From assembly GCF_003315345.1 (NCBI RefSeq), contig NZ_QNRO01000003.1:124001-188000 (forward strand): a DNA stretch of 64,000 bases, in the 5' to 3' direction. Positions 42,891-53,472 of this stretch are shown piece by piece. Position 1 is the stretch's first letter. Each line of letters begins with the position of its first letter. The DNA is from Marinobacter pelagius (lineage in GTDB: Bacteria; Pseudomonadota; Gammaproteobacteria; Pseudomonadales; Oleiphilaceae). The notes under the pieces are model-generated. The model worked only from the letters and a program-made list of their open reading frames with translations, was not told the origin of the DNA and did not search any database. The position numbers and the translations under genes are program-made.

Positions 42891-45653
42891 TTACTGACAC
42901 GCTTCGCAGTCGGGGTTATCGATGGCACACACCTTCGGCTGCAGCGCGGCCACCGGGGCGGTTTTCTCGGCGCCGGTGGCCCCCAGGGAACGCAGGTAAT
43001 AGGTGGTCTTGAGCCCACGCTCCCACGCCAGCTGATACAGGGCATCAAGCTTCTTGCCGCTGGGTTCGGCCATGTACAGGTTCAGGCTCTGGGCCTGGTC
43101 GAGCCATTTCTGGCGCCGGGCAGCGGCTTCCACCAGCCACCGGGCGTCGATCTCGAAGGCGGTGGCGTAGCGAGCTTTCAGTTCTGCCGGGATGCGGTCG
43201 ATCTGCTGGACCGAGCCGTCGAAGTACTTGAGGTCGTTGACCATGACATTGTCCCAGAGGCCCTCGGCCTTGAGGTCGCGCACCAGGGAGGGATTCACCA
43301 CCGTGAACTCGCCGGAGAGGTTCGATTTGACGAACAGGTTCTGGTACGCCGGTTCGATGGACTGGGACACGCCGACGATGTTGGAGATGGTGGCGGTCGG
43401 GGCGATGGCCATGACGTTGCTGTTACGCATGCCGTTTTTGGCGATCAGCTTGCGCACCGGGCTCCAGTCGAGGCGCGCGTCGGTATTGACCGAACAATCC
43501 CCTTCCCGGCGGTTGTCTTTCAGCAGACTGAGGGAATCGATGGGCAGGATGCCCTGATCCCAGAGCGAGCCCTCGTAGGTCTCGTAGGCACCCCGCTCAC
43601 CCGCCAGGGTGGCCGAGGCGCGGATGGCGAAGTAGCTGAGCTGCTCCATGGCGACATCGGCAAATTCCACCGCTTCCGGGCTGGAGTACGGCAGGCCCAG
43701 CTGGTAGAGGGCATCTTGAAAGCCCATCAGGCCCAGGCCCACCGGGCGATGCCTGAGGTTGGAATTGCGGGCCTGGGGCACGGCGTAGTAGTTGATGTCG
43801 ATGACGTTATCGAGCATCCGTACAGCGGTGGTGACCGTCCGCTCCAGGCGCTGCACGTCCAGTTCGCCCCCGACAATGTGGGCGGCCAGGTTGACTGAGC
43901 CCAGGTTACACACGGCGATTTCATCCTCGCTCGTGTTCAGGGTGATTTCGGTGCACAGGTTGGAGCTGTGGACCACGCCCTGGTGCTGCTGGGGCGAGCG
44001 CAGGTTGCAAGGGTCCTTGAAGGTGATCCAGGGGTGGCCGGTCTCGAACAGCACGGTGAGCATCTTGCGCCACAGCTGTTTGGCGGGGACTTTTTTGAAC
44101 AGCTTGAATTTGCCCTGCTCCGCCAGGGCTTCGTAATGCTGGTAACGCTCGCGGAACGCATTGCCGTAAAGGTCGTGCAGGTCCGGCACGTCACTGGGGG
44201 AAAACAGCGTCCAGTCCCGGTCCTCGCGCATGCGTTCGATCAACAGGTCCGGCACCCAGTTGGCAGTGTTCATGTCGTGAGTGCGGCGGCGTTCGTCGCC
44301 GGTGTTCTTGCGCAGTTCCAGGAATTCCTCGATGTCCAGGTGCCAGCTTTCCAGGTAGGCGCACACCGCGCCCTTGCGCTTGCCCCCCTGATTGACGGCC
44401 ACGGCGGTGTCGTTCACCACTTTCAGGAACGGCACCACGCCCTGGCTCTGGCCGTTGGTACCCTTGATGTGGGAACCCAGCGCCCGTACCGGTGTCCAGT
44501 CGTTGCCCAGGCCCCCGGCCCACTTGGACAGCATGGCGTTGTCGCGAATGGCGCCGTAGATGCTCTCCAGGTCGTCCTGCACGGTGGTCAGGTAGCAGGA
44601 GGACAGCTGGGAGTGGCGGGTGCCGCTGTTGAACAGAGTGGGCGTGCTGGCCATATAGTCGAAGCTGGACAGCAACTCGTAGAACTCGATGGCCCGTTCG
44701 TTCGGGTCGTCTTCCCGCAGCGCCAGGCCCATGGCCACGCGCATGAAGAACACCTGGGGCAGCTCCAGCCGGGCCTTGTTCCAGTGCAGGAAGTAGCGGT
44801 CGTACAGGGTCTGCAGGCCAAGGAAGCCAAACTGGTGATCGCGCTCGGGCTTCAGGGCCTCGCCGAGGCGTTCCAGATCAAAGGCCGCCAGGGCTTCGTC
44901 CAGCAACTCGTGGCGGATGCCGGCGTGGATGAAGGCGGCCAGGGCCTGTGGATACACCTCCGCCAGCGTTTGATTCCGGTGCAGGTCCAGGGCTTCGGCG
45001 GCCTCGAGGCGCAGCTGTTCCAGCAGCAGGCGGGCGGTCACGGCGCTGTAATCGGGCTCCTGCTCGATCCGGCTGCGGGCGGTCATGACCAGTGCCGAGA
45101 GCACTTCGGTTTCTTCGATGCCGTCGTACAGGTTACGCAGGGCGTCTTCCACCAGGGATTCGCCGTCAATGCCGTCCAGGCCGGTGGCGGCCTGTTCCAC
45201 CTGCAGCTTCATCAGTCCCAGGTCCAGCGGGGCGATGCTGCCGTCGACCTTTTTCACGGTCAGGTGCGGGTGGGCCTCCATGGGTTCTTCCACGGCGCGT
45301 TTGCGGGCGTGTTCTTCCCGGTACAGCACATAGGCCCGGGCCACTTTCTGTTCCTCGGCCCGCATCAGGGCCAGTTCCACCTGGTCCTGGATATCCTCGA
45401 TATGAACCTTGCCGCCGGCTTTCAGGCGCCGGCTGATGGCCTGGACCACCTGTTCGGTGACCCGGTGCACGGCATCGTTGATGCGGGCGGAACCGGCGGC
45501 CTTGTCACCTTCCACGGCAAGGAAGGCTTTGGTGACGGCAACACTGATTTTGGCCGGATTGAATCCAACCAGGGTGCCGTTGCGTTTAATTACCTGAAGG
45601 GATTGGGTATCGGTGGAAGCTGCCGGCGGTTCGGCGAAGGCGGTGGCTGTCAT
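42891..45653 (-). CDS. nrdA: Class Ia ribonucleotide reductase, alpha subunit
   Basis: A 920-residue R1 protein that reduces ribonucleoside diphosphates. It has two N-terminal ATP-cone regions (about 15-105 'VIKRNGTLVGFNPAKISVAV' and about 115-205 'KKVDGSIAPLDL'), the catalytic barrel with 'SNLCTEITLNTS', and the C-terminal redox cysteines in 'CEACQ'. The doubled cone resembles Pseudomonas NrdA. The frame extends 32 codons upstream, but the ATG at 45653 with AGGAGAG before it is the start. It is preceded by a cobalamin riboswitch. Confidence 0.95.
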   Translation of the reverse strand: MTATAFAEPPAASTDTQSLQVIKRNGTLVGFNPAKISVAVTKAFLAVEGDKAAGSARINDAVHRVTEQVVQAISRRLKAGGKVHIEDIQDQVELALMRAEEQKVARAYVLYREEHARKRAVEEPMEAHPHLTVKKVDGSIAPLDLGLMKLQVEQAATGLDGIDGESLVEDALRNLYDGIEETEVLSALVMTARSRIEQEPDYSAVTARLLLEQLRLEAAEALDLHRNQTLAEVYPQALAAFIHAGIRHELLDEALAAFDLERLGEALKPERDHQFGFLGLQTLYDRYFLHWNKARLELPQVFFMRVAMGLALREDDPNERAIEFYELLSSFDYMASTPTLFNSGTRHSQLSSCYLTTVQDDLESIYGAIRDNAMLSKWAGGLGNDWTPVRALGSHIKGTNGQSQGVVPFLKVVNDTAVAVNQGGKRKGAVCAYLESWHLDIEEFLELRKNTGDERRRTHDMNTANWVPDLLIERMREDRDWTLFSPSDVPDLHDLYGNAFRERYQHYEALAEQGKFKLFKKVPAKQLWRKMLTVLFETGHPWITFKDPCNLRSPQQHQGVVHSSNLCTEITLNTSEDEIAVCNLGSVNLAAHIVGGELDVQRLERTVTTAVRMLDNVIDINYYAVPQARNSNLRHRPVGLGLMGFQDALYQLGLPYSSPEAVEFADVAMEQLSYFAIRASATLAGERGAYETYEGSLWDQGILPIDSLSLLKDNRREGDCSVNTDARLDWSPVRKLIAKNGMRNSNVMAIAPTATISNIVGVSQSIEPAYQNLFVKSNLSGEFTVVNPSLVRDLKAEGLWDNVMVNDLKYFDGSVQQIDRIPAELKARYATAFEIDARWLVEAAARRQKWLDQAQSLNLYMAEPSGKKLDALYQLAWERGLKTTYYLRSLGATGAEKTAPVAALQPKVCAIDNPDCEACQ

Positions 45654-45796
45654 GGTGCTCTCCTGAGTTCGCGTTGGTTCCATTTCACCTTCGCGAATGC
45701 AGGGGCACACTTTGCCTGGAGGAAAGGCAACGGGAACCGGTCTGCTCACCCTGAGTCGCGAAGGTGCAGTCCAGAAGCCAGTGTTACAGGCTTCTG

Positions 45797-45982
45797 CTCC
45801 CTGGCAGGTCTTCGGACTCAGGGGCGTGAATCAGTGATTCGGCCTTGCGTGGCGACTTCCCAGTGTGGAGCCTCTGATTACCTCAGGAGGCTCCTTGCCA
45901 GTGTCATCGTGCCACGCTCGTTCCCCAATACCGCTGCGCGTCAGTTCCGGACTCTCACCGGATTCCCGATTACCTGAGGCGA
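45797..45982 (-). promoter_or_regulatory. Cobalamin (B12) riboswitch in the nrdA leader
   Basis: On the minus strand the leader contains the conserved cobalamin aptamer pieces in order: GGGAATCCGGTGAGAGTCCGG, GCGCAGCGGTATTGGGGA, CACTGGCAAGG, ACACTGGGAAGTCG and GAGTCCGAAGACCTGCCA. Each is close to the Rfam-type consensus I know. The aptamer ends about 140 bases before the nrdA ATG. Between them are a stem CAGAAGCC/GGCTTCTG (45772-45796) and an 11-base inverted repeat CACCTTCGCGA (45686-45696 with 45756-45766) close to the start codon, which may be the expression platform. B12 should repress nrdAB. Confidence 0.92.
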
Positions 45983-46112
45983 TCAGAGAATGATCACAAC
46001 ATCTGGTAGTTGACCAAGGATTGAAACACTATATACACGTAACAGGATCGGGACAAGGCACTTTTCCGCCCTCAACCTGTCTTCGTTGACACATCATCAC
46101 AAGGGGTAGGCC

Positions 46113-46832
46113 ATGAAATCTCGCTGGTACTGGCTGGCCGGCATTACTGTCTCAGCGGTGTTAGGCGCCCAGGCCCTGGCCGTCAACAATCCGATACCGC
46201 CTTTCTCGCAGATCCAGTCGCTGGAGCAAGGCTGGGAGCCGCTTCAGTTCCCGAAAATCGAGCAGCACACCCGATATGAACTCGTGCAAGAGGATGGCCA
46301 ACAGGTGGTCAGGGCCACTACCGAGGGTGGCGCCTCCGGGCTGATTACCCGACTGAACCTGGACCCGGATCGCAGCGTGAAGCTGGCCTGGCAGTGGAAG
46401 GTGTCGAACGTGTTCGAAGGCGGCAACGCCCGGGAAAAATCCGGCGATGACTACCCGGCCCGGATCTACGTGGCCTTCGAATTCCAGCCGGAAGACGCCG
46501 GCTTCTTCGAGCGGGCCAAACGCAAGGCAGTGGAAGTGCTGTTCGGGGAGACCCTGCCCGGCAATGCCCTCAACTACATCTGGGCCAACAAGCTGCCCGA
46601 GGGTGAGTTCATCGCCAACTCCTACACCGACCGGACCATGATGGTGGCGGTGAACTCCGGCGGCAATCAGGTCGGCCAATGGGTCAGCGTGGAACGGGAC
46701 ATCGCGGCGGACTACCGGAAGGCCTTCGGCGAGGACCCACCACCAGTGGTGGGCATTGCCATCATGTCGGATTCGGACAACACCGGAGAGCGGGCGACAG
46801 CCTGGTACCGGGATCTGGCCCTCAGGCCCTGA
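46113..46832 (+). CDS. DUF3047 exported protein
   Basis: A 239-residue exported protein with signal peptide 'VSAVLGAQALAVN' and the DUF3047 landmarks 'LAWQWKVSNVFEG', 'YPARIYVAFEF' and 'GIAIMSDSDNTG'. Function unknown. AAGGGG precedes the ATG. It is divergent from nrdA, starting about 130 bases beyond the riboswitch. Confidence 0.85.
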   Translation: MKSRWYWLAGITVSAVLGAQALAVNNPIPPFSQIQSLEQGWEPLQFPKIEQHTRYELVQEDGQQVVRATTEGGASGLITRLNLDPDRSVKLAWQWKVSNVFEGGNAREKSGDDYPARIYVAFEFQPEDAGFFERAKRKAVEVLFGETLPGNALNYIWANKLPEGEFIANSYTDRTMMVAVNSGGNQVGQWVSVERDIAADYRKAFGEDPPPVVGIAIMSDSDNTGERATAWYRDLALRP

Positions 46833-46844
46833 ACAAACCGGAGC

Positions 46845-47681
46845 TCAGCGGTAGGCTTCCGGAAAACCGGGAATCACGTAGCCATGGCCGTTTGGGTAAA
46901 TGGCCGGTAGTTCACCCCGCTGCACCAGGCGCAGGTAGGCATCATCGAACTCTTCCCGGAGAAGCGCCGCCCGCGGGTTGGCGAGGGAGAACAACCAGGC
47001 TGCGGTTCGGGAGCGGACTTCCGATTCCTTCACAACACTGTCGGACGGTTCCGTCAGGATTTCCTGTACCGGTGCATGGTAATCCAGAACGTAGTCGCCC
47101 CTCCGGCGCTTGAGCATATCGATGGCCGCCCGGTGATTCGGAGCCTCGGTGACCAGGATCTGGTCCGACTCCCGCAGCCACTGGATCATGCCGGCGTAGG
47201 TGTAGCCTCCGATCACGATCACGGTCTTGCCCTGGAGGTCATTGAAATGTTTCAGGGGCGGATTGCCCTCCAGATACCAGGCGCTGAGCTGCACGCTGAG
47301 CGGTTGGGCCCAGCTTTCCAGGACTTCCCCTTCAAGTTGGGGAATGTTGGTCAGCCCGGGCCAGGCATCCACCGTCCCATTTTTCAGGTAGAGGTAGATC
47401 CGGCTGATGGGCAGAAACAGGAATTCAGGCTCATAGCCGGCCTCTTCAACAACCTTACGGGTCATCTCGATGATCAGGCCGGAGGCCTCACCGGACTCCG
47501 TGTGATGGGCAAAGGGCGGGAATTCATTGTAGGCAATGGTAACAACCCGACCTTTTCCGCCGGTCTCAGCCATTGAGGAGGAGGCAACGATGGCCAACAG
47601 GGCCATGCTCACCCAGACACAAAACCGGACCGTAAACCGAACCTCCCGAAATCCGGAGGACAACTTCGCGCGACTATTCAT
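46845..47681 (-). CDS. Periplasmic solute-binding protein (amino-acid type fold)
   Basis: A 278-residue protein with a signal peptide ('MALLAIVASSSMAET') and the PBPb fold: 'AYNEFPPFAHHTESGEASGL' near the N terminus and 'ITTV'-like second-domain strands ('KTVIVIGGYTYAGMIQWL'). No permease or ATPase gene is near, so it is orphan and may serve sensing rather than transport. It is convergent with DUF3047, 12 bases apart. Confidence 0.82.
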   Translation of the reverse strand: MNSRAKLSSGFREVRFTVRFCVWVSMALLAIVASSSMAETGGKGRVVTIAYNEFPPFAHHTESGEASGLIIEMTRKVVEEAGYEPEFLFLPISRIYLYLKNGTVDAWPGLTNIPQLEGEVLESWAQPLSVQLSAWYLEGNPPLKHFNDLQGKTVIVIGGYTYAGMIQWLRESDQILVTEAPNHRAAIDMLKRRRGDYVLDYHAPVQEILTEPSDSVVKESEVRSRTAAWLFSLANPRAALLREEFDDAYLRLVQRGELPAIYPNGHGYVIPGFPEAYR

Positions 47682-47769
47682 GATCTCCAGTTCTGCAAAT
47701 TTCTCTGCAGCCTAGAGTACCAGAACTTCCGGAGTCTGCACTGACGCGTGGCGCAATTTCGGCGATACG

Positions 47770-49275
47770 TCAGATATGGTAAACCACGAAATACAGGCCG
47801 ATCCCGCCCATCACCAGGGTGTAGGGCAGCGCCATCCAGACCATCCGACCGTAGGACAACCGCACCAGCGGAGCAATCGCGGAAGTCAGCAGGAACAGGA
47901 AGGCGGCCTGGCCGTTGGGGGTTGCCACGCTGGGCAAGTTGGTGCCGGTGTTGATAGCAACCGCCAGGTCCCGGAAATGCTCGACACTGATGGCACCGGA
48001 ATCCAGGGCCTGTTTGACTTCGCTGATGTAGACCGTGGCCACGAATACGTTGTCACTGATCATGGAGAGCAAACCGTTGGCCAGGAAGAACATGCCCGGC
48101 TGTTCGCTTTGCGGCAGGGAAAGCACGTAGTCAATAATCGGCTTGAACAGGTGCTGCTCGTGGATAACGGCAACCACGGCAAAAAACACCACCAGCAGTG
48201 AAGTGAACGGCAGGGATTCCTGGAACGCCTTGCCGATCTGGTGTTCGTCGGTGATGCCGGTGAAAGAGGTCACCAGGATAATCACCAACAGGCCGATCAG
48301 TCCCACCTCCGCCAGGTGGAAGGCCAAACCAATGACCAGAATCGCTGCGGCGGCAGCCTGGACCCACAGCGCGGCCTGATCGGCCTTGGTGCGCTTGTTG
48401 CGCTCATTCTCGGCAAATTCTTCCAGTACCCGGCGTACCGGCTTGGGCAAACGGCCGCCATAGCCGAACCAGCGCAGCTTCTCCAGAGCCCAGCAGGTTA
48501 CCAGACCAGCGGCCAGCACCGGCAGGCTCACCGGCGCCATGCTCAGGAAGAAACTGGCAAAGTCCCAGCCTACCACCTTGGCGATAAGAAGGTTCTGCGG
48601 CTCACCGACCATCGTGGTCACACCACCGAGGGCGGTACCCACGGCACCGTGCATCAGCAAGCTACGCAGAAACGCCCGGAAGTTCTCCAGATCTTCCCGG
48701 TGCAGTTCGATCACTTCCTCGTCACTGTTGGCGTTGTGGTCGGAGTGCTGGTAGCCCTTGCCGGACGCCACCTTGTGGTAAACGGAATAGAAACCGACGG
48801 CCACCGAGATGATCACGGCGGTGACAGTCAGGGCGTCCAGAAAGGCTGAAAGCACCGCAGCCGCGCCACAGAACAGCAGGGATAACGCCGATTTCGAACG
48901 GACCCCCACCAGGATTTGGGTGAAGGTCACCAGCAGCAGTTCCTTCATGAAATAGATGCCGGCCACCATGAACATCAGCAGCAGGATCACCGGGAAGTTG
49001 GTCAGTACCTCCAGATACACCGCATCCGGCGTGGTCAGCCCGATCAACAGGGCCTCCACCGCCAGCAGGCCACCCGGCAGCAACGGATAGCATTTCAGCG
49101 CCATGGCCAGGGTGAAAATGAACTCGGCGATCAGCAACCACCCCGCCACCCCCGGGCCAAGCACGTACATCACAATCGGATTGGCGATCAGGAACAGCAG
49201 AATGGCCTGCTTGTACCAGACAGGCGCCTTGCCAAGGAAATTGTGGGTAAAGCCGGAAAACACGGTAGTGGGCAT
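47770..49275 (-). CDS. nhaB: Na+/H+ antiporter NhaB
   Basis: A 501-residue antiporter with about 12 membrane helices and NhaB landmarks: '[21 protein letters not shown]', '[19 protein letters not shown]' and '[11 protein letters not shown]'. It exchanges cytoplasmic Na+ for protons and supports growth at high salt. Length fits. Its 5' neighbour region (49276-49537) is AT-rich and holds a strong stem-loop. Confidence 0.95.
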   Translation of the reverse strand: MPTTVFSGFTHNFLGKAPVWYKQAILLFLIANPIVMYVLGPGVAGWLLIAEFIFTLAMALKCYPLLPGGLLAVEALLIGLTTPDAVYLEVLTNFPVILLLMFMVAGIYFMKELLLVTFTQILVGVRSKSALSLLFCGAAAVLSAFLDALTVTAVIISVAVGFYSVYHKVASGKGYQHSDHNANSDEEVIELHREDLENFRAFLRSLLMHGAVGTALGGVTTMVGEPQNLLIAKVVGWDFASFFLSMAPVSLPVLAAGLVTCWALEKLRWFGYGGRLPKPVRRVLEEFAENERNKRTKADQAALWVQAAAAAILVIGLAFHLAEVGLIGLLVIILVTSFTGITDEHQIGKAFQESLPFTSLLVVFFAVVAVIHEQHLFKPIIDYVLSLPQSEQPGMFFLANGLLSMISDNVFVATVYISEVKQALDSGAISVEHFRDLAVAINTGTNLPSVATPNGQAAFLFLLTSAIAPLVRLSYGRMVWMALPYTLVMGGIGLYFVVYHI

Positions 49276-49471
49276 TGCAGAGATCTTCTGAGCAAACGGA
49301 TTGTTGGAATTATGTGGCTAAAGGCCCGAATCTTCCTTGATATTTATGTACCGGGGTATGATCCGAAGGTACATTTTTTGACCGCATTTGGTCTTAATAA
49401 CAACAAGAAAGACCGGCTGCCCTCGCCGACCCCGAATATTTTCGTAATATTACTAAATATAGCCCGATTGG

Positions 49472-49511
49472 GCGACCGCATTTTAACCGATTTCCGGCAA
49501 AATGCGGTCGC
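49472..49511. terminator. Strong stem-loop between gcdH and nhaB
   Basis: A perfect 13-base stem GCGACCGCATTTT with its complement and a 14-base loop lies 27 bases past the gcdH stop on the minus strand. The T-rich end of each arm is inside the stem, and no T-run follows outside, so it is a probable but atypical terminator. The rest of the 262-base gap is AT-rich and should hold the nhaB promoter. Confidence 0.55.
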
Positions 49512-49537
49512 TTTCTGAAAAAATGATAAAAAAGATG

Positions 49538-50719
49538 TCAGAAGAAGGCCTGGATTCCGGTCTGGGCACGGCCCAGGATCAGGGCATGGACATCGTGGGT
49601 GCCTTCGTAGGTGTTCACCACTTCCAGGTTCACCAGGTGGCGGGCCACCCCGAACTCATCGCTGATGCCATTACCACCGAGCATGTCCCGGGCCATTCGG
49701 GCGATATCCAGGGCCTTGCCACAGGAATTGCGCTTCATGATCGAGGTGATTTCCACCGCGGCCGTGCCCTCGTCTTTCATGCGGCCGAGGCGCAGGCAGC
49801 CCTGCAGGGCCAGGGTGATGTCGGTCTGCATGTCCGCCAGCTTCTTCTGGATCAGCTGGTTGGCGGCCAACGGACGGCCGAATTGTTTGCGATCCAGCAC
49901 ATACTGACGGGCGGTGTGCCAGCAATCCTCGGCCGCGCCCAGGGCACCCCAGGAAATGCCATAGCGAGCTGAGTTCAGGCAGGTGAACGGACCTTTGAGA
50001 CCCCGCACGTCCGGGAAAGCGTTTTCCTCCGGGACAAACACCCCGTCCATGACAATCTCACCGGTGATCGAGGCCCGCAACCCTACCTTACCATGAATGG
50101 CCGGGGCACTCAGACCTTCCCAGCCCTTCTCCAGCACAAAGCCCCGGATCTGGCCTTCGTCGTCCTTGGCCCAGACTACGAACACGTCGGCGATCGGGCT
50201 GTTGGTGATCCACATCTTGCTGCCGGTCAGGCTATAACCGCCGTCCACCTTGCGGGCCCGGGTCGCCATGTTGCCGGGATCGGAGCCGTGGTCCGGCTCG
50301 GTCAGGCCGAAGCAGCCAATCCACTCACCGGAGGCCAGTTTCGGCAGGTACTTCTGGCGGGTTTCCTCGTTGCCGAATTCGTAGATGGGCACCATCACCA
50401 GAGACGACTGCACACTCATCATGGAACGGTAACCGGAGTCGACCCGCTCCACCTCGCGGGCAATGAGGCCGTAGCACACGTAGTTCAGGCCGCTGCCGCC
50501 ATACTGCTCGGGAATGGTGGCGCCGAGCAGTCCGGTCTCGCCCATTTCCCGGAAGATCTCCGGATCGGTCTTTTCATTGCGGAAGGCTTCCAGTACCCGC
50601 GGCCGGAGCTTGCTTTCGGCAAACTGGCGGGCACTGTCGCGCACCATGCGCTCTTCTTCGGTCAGCTGCTGGTCCAGCAACAGGGGGTCTTCCCAGTTGA
50701 AACTTGCTTGGTTGGCCAT
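49538..50719 (-). CDS. gcdH: Glutaryl-CoA dehydrogenase
   Basis: A 393-residue acyl-CoA dehydrogenase that oxidises and decarboxylates glutaryl-CoA to crotonyl-CoA. The catalytic base is E372 in 'YEGTHDVH', as in GcdH, and '[15 protein letters not shown]' is the FAD-contact signature. Glutaryl-CoA arises from pimeloyl-CoA by beta-oxidation, so it closes the cyclohexanecarboxylate route encoded next to it. It follows badK by 66 bases on the same strand. Confidence 0.93.
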   Translation of the reverse strand: MANQASFNWEDPLLLDQQLTEEERMVRDSARQFAESKLRPRVLEAFRNEKTDPEIFREMGETGLLGATIPEQYGGSGLNYVCYGLIAREVERVDSGYRSMMSVQSSLVMVPIYEFGNEETRQKYLPKLASGEWIGCFGLTEPDHGSDPGNMATRARKVDGGYSLTGSKMWITNSPIADVFVVWAKDDEGQIRGFVLEKGWEGLSAPAIHGKVGLRASITGEIVMDGVFVPEENAFPDVRGLKGPFTCLNSARYGISWGALGAAEDCWHTARQYVLDRKQFGRPLAANQLIQKKLADMQTDITLALQGCLRLGRMKDEGTAAVEITSIMKRNSCGKALDIARMARDMLGGNGISDEFGVARHLVNLEVVNTYEGTHDVHALILGRAQTGIQAFF

Positions 50720-50785
50720 GGTTGGTCTCCACTCAATTCCGGTATCACGGTTATATGACAGTTTCTGGCAGATACGTTCAGGATA

Positions 50786-51562
50786 TCAGCGGTGCTTCCA
50801 TTGCGGTTGGCGTTTTTCGAGGAACGCACTCATGCCCTCATGACGATCCTCACTGGCGAAACTGGACCACAGCAACCGGCGCTCGTACTCCACGCCCGCC
50901 GCCAGGGTCGTCTCGAAGGCCTGATTGACCGCCTCCTTGTTGATCATGGTCGCCATCTGCGAGTACCCCGCGATTTCTGCCGCCACCGCCAGGGCGGTCT
51001 CGATCAGTTCGCCCGCCGGGACGATCCGGCTCACCAGGCCATTGCGCTCGGCTTCTTCGGCATCCATGGTGCGCCCGGTCAGGCACAGGTCCATGGTCTT
51101 GGCCTTGCCAATGGCCCGGGCCAGGCGCTGGGTGCCCCCGGCTCCGGGCAGAGTGCCGATTTTTACTTCGGGCTGACCGAAACGGGCGGTATCGGCGGCA
51201 ATCAGCAGGTCACACATCATCGCCAGCTCACAGCCGCCGCCGAGGGCCAGCCCCGCCACGGCCGCAATCACCGGCTTGCGGCACCGGGTTACGGTTTCCC
51301 AGTTGGCGGAAATGAAGCGCTCCCGGTAAGCCCTTGAGAAATCCAGGGCATGGACTTCGGTTATATCCGCACCGGCGGCAAAGGCCTTCTCGTTCCCGGT
51401 GATGACAAGGGCCCGGATGCTGTCGTCTTTTTCGAGGGCCTCCAGAGCCGAGGTCAGCTCGTTCATCAAGGCATTGTTCAGTGCGTTATGCACCTTCGGC
51501 CGGTTAAGCCGGATGAGCGCGACGGCTTCGCGCTTTTCAAGCAATATATTGCTGTATTCCAT
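50786..51562 (-). CDS. badK: Cyclohex-1-ene-1-carboxyl-CoA hydratase (BadK-like)
   Basis: A 258-residue crotonase. Oxyanion segments are '[11 protein letters not shown]' and '[15 protein letters not shown]', and both catalytic glutamates are present ('[15 protein letters not shown]' region). Sequence and length resemble Rhodopseudomonas BadK as I recall it ('[15 protein letters not shown]', '[16 protein letters not shown]'). With aliA, badH, badI and aliB across the divergent promoter, it should hydrate cyclohexene-1-carboxyl-CoA. A short-chain enoyl-CoA hydratase is the alternative. Confidence 0.78.
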   Translation of the reverse strand: MEYSNILLEKREAVALIRLNRPKVHNALNNALMNELTSALEALEKDDSIRALVITGNEKAFAAGADITEVHALDFSRAYRERFISANWETVTRCRKPVIAAVAGLALGGGCELAMMCDLLIAADTARFGQPEVKIGTLPGAGGTQRLARAIGKAKTMDLCLTGRTMDAEEAERNGLVSRIVPAGELIETALAVAAEIAGYSQMATMINKEAVNQAFETTLAAGVEYERRLLWSSFASEDRHEGMSAFLEKRQPQWKHR

Positions 51563-51596
51563 AACCGCCCTCTCTAAGAGATCCGCCCTTATTCCT

Positions 51597-51614
51597 TTTA
51601 TATCTCGATATAAA
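51597..51614. promoter_or_regulatory. Operator candidate between badK and aliA
   Basis: TTTATATC-TC-GATATAAA is an inverted repeat with perfect eight-base arms in the AT-rich divergent promoter, 35 bases before badK. MarR-type repressors bind dyads of this size, and a MarR gene ends the aliA operon, so it is the likely BadR site. Confidence 0.6.
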
Positions 51615-51772
51615 GACTTTCCTGATTGAAAATAGAGTACACTCCGTTATTTTTTGAAGCAATATGTTGACATATTATTTCAGGCGGGCGTATTTTGGAA
51701 TGGACGACACAATGACCCGTATCTGCAGTCAGGTCCCCAACAACAACAAACCGGACACAACAGGTGAATCAG

Positions 51773-53437
51773 ATGGACACAGGCATCACTCTCAATCCGG
51801 AACGCCGCACCGCCATGATCGAGAGCGGCGCATGGAACGACAAATGCATTACCGATTACCTGGACCAGGCGGTGGCCAGCACTCCGGACCAGGAAGCCAT
51901 CGTCGGTTACCAGGTCACCAGCGATACCCGCACCGCCCTCAGCTATCGGGAACTCAATGACAAGGTCACCCGTATGGCGGCAGGCCTGGCGGCCATGGGC
52001 ATTGGCAAAGGCGACGTGGTGGCATGCCAGCTGCCGAACTGGTGGCAGACCACGGCCCTGCACCTGGCCTGCATGCGCATCGGCGCCATCCTGAACCCGC
52101 TCATGCCCATCTTCCGGGAGCGTGAACTGCGCTTCATGCTCAAGCATGGCGAAGCCAAACTGCTGGTAATTCCCAAGGTCTTCCGGGGCTTCGATTACGA
52201 GGCCATGATCGACGGTATCCGCGCCGAACTACCCAATCTGGAAACCCTGTTGGTGATCGGCGGCGAAGGCGAACGCAGCTTTGAACAGCGCCTCGTAGAG
52301 ACCGCCTGGGAAGAAAAACAGGACACCAAGGCCCTGTTTGCCGAGCGCCAGCTCACCGCCGACGACGCTATCCAGATCCTCTACACCTCCGGTACCACCG
52401 GCGAGCCCAAGGGCGTCATGCACACCTCGAACACCCTGTTCTCGAATGTGCGGCCCTACGCCGAGCGCCTGCACCTGAGTTCGGATGACAAGGTGCTGAT
52501 GGCCTCCCCGGTGGCCCACCAGACCGGCTTCATGTACGGCATCATGATGCCGGTTTACCTGGGCACCACCGCCATCCTCCAGGACATCTGGGACGCAGAA
52601 TACGTCTGCAAGGTGATTGCTGCCGAGAAGCCGGCCTTCACCATGGCCGCCACACCGTTCCTTGCGGACCTGGTCAAAACCGCTCCCAAGCACGAGGGCG
52701 AACTGGATTCCCTGCGGATCTTCGTCTCCGCCGGCGCACCGATCCCCAGTGCCGTGGTTGAGCAGGCCGGCAAGGTGCTGAAGGCAAAGATTGTCTCAGC
52801 CTGGGGCATGACCGAAAACGGTGCCGTCACCATGACCTGCCCGGAAGATCCCGCCGAGCGGGCCAGCCAGTCCGACGGAAAGGCCCTGCCCTGGATGGAA
52901 GTGAAGGTCACCGACTTCCAGGGCAACGAACTGCCGGCCGGAGAGGAAGGCAGCCTGCTGGTTCGGGGCTCCAGCCTGTTCGCGGGCTATCTTAAGCGAC
53001 CCGAGCTGTATGGCGTGGACAAGGACGGCTGGTTCAATACCGGTGACCTCGCCCGCATGGACAAGGACGGCTACATCCGCATCACCGGCCGCACCAAGGA
53101 CGTGGTGATCCGCGGTGGCGAGAACATCCCGGTGGTCGAGGTGGAGAACCTGCTTTACAAATATCCGGGCATCGTCGATGTCGCCCTGGTGGGCTGCCCC
53201 GACGAACGCTTGGGCGAGCGCCTGTGTGCCTACGTGACCCTGGACGAGAACGCCACCGACCTGACCCTGGACCAGATCAAGGCCTACCTGACCGAACAGC
53301 AACTGTCCAAAAACTACCTGCCGGAATACCTGGAAGTGATCGAGGCCATGCCCCGCACTGCTTCCGGCAAGATCCAGAAATTCAAGCTGCGCGAGCAGGC
53401 CAAAGCGGTTCACATCGAACCGGCCAGGCGCGGCTGA
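51773..53437 (+). CDS. aliA: Cyclohexanecarboxylate-CoA ligase
   Basis: A 554-residue AMP-forming acyl-CoA synthetase. The phosphate loop is 'LYTSGTTGEPKGVMH', with 'GMTENGAVT' and 'WFNTGDLARMD' and the C-terminal lysine in 'PRTASGKIQKFKL'. It activates the acid to its CoA thioester, the first step of the pathway. The match to AliA rather than a fatty-acid ligase rests mainly on its neighbours (badH, badI, aliB). The ATG at 51773 with AGGTGA upstream is preferred over a GTG three codons earlier. Confidence 0.85.
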   Translation: MDTGITLNPERRTAMIESGAWNDKCITDYLDQAVASTPDQEAIVGYQVTSDTRTALSYRELNDKVTRMAAGLAAMGIGKGDVVACQLPNWWQTTALHLACMRIGAILNPLMPIFRERELRFMLKHGEAKLLVIPKVFRGFDYEAMIDGIRAELPNLETLLVIGGEGERSFEQRLVETAWEEKQDTKALFAERQLTADDAIQILYTSGTTGEPKGVMHTSNTLFSNVRPYAERLHLSSDDKVLMASPVAHQTGFMYGIMMPVYLGTTAILQDIWDAEYVCKVIAAEKPAFTMAATPFLADLVKTAPKHEGELDSLRIFVSAGAPIPSAVVEQAGKVLKAKIVSAWGMTENGAVTMTCPEDPAERASQSDGKALPWMEVKVTDFQGNELPAGEEGSLLVRGSSLFAGYLKRPELYGVDKDGWFNTGDLARMDKDGYIRITGRTKDVVIRGGENIPVVEVENLLYKYPGIVDVALVGCPDERLGERLCAYVTLDENATDLTLDQIKAYLTEQQLSKNYLPEYLEVIEAMPRTASGKIQKFKLREQAKAVHIEPARRG

Positions 53438-53472
53438 TCCCTTTGATTGAACAGCAACAGGAGCACGTCATC

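Noticed and set aside
43968-45977. 669-codon plus-strand frame opposite nrdA and the riboswitch
   Set aside because: Antisense of nrdA; it even runs through the riboswitch, and nothing in it resembles a protein family.
51664-51960. 98-codon plus-strand frame overlapping the start of aliA
   Set aside because: It runs out of frame into aliA and covers the promoter; no motif or ribosome site supports it.
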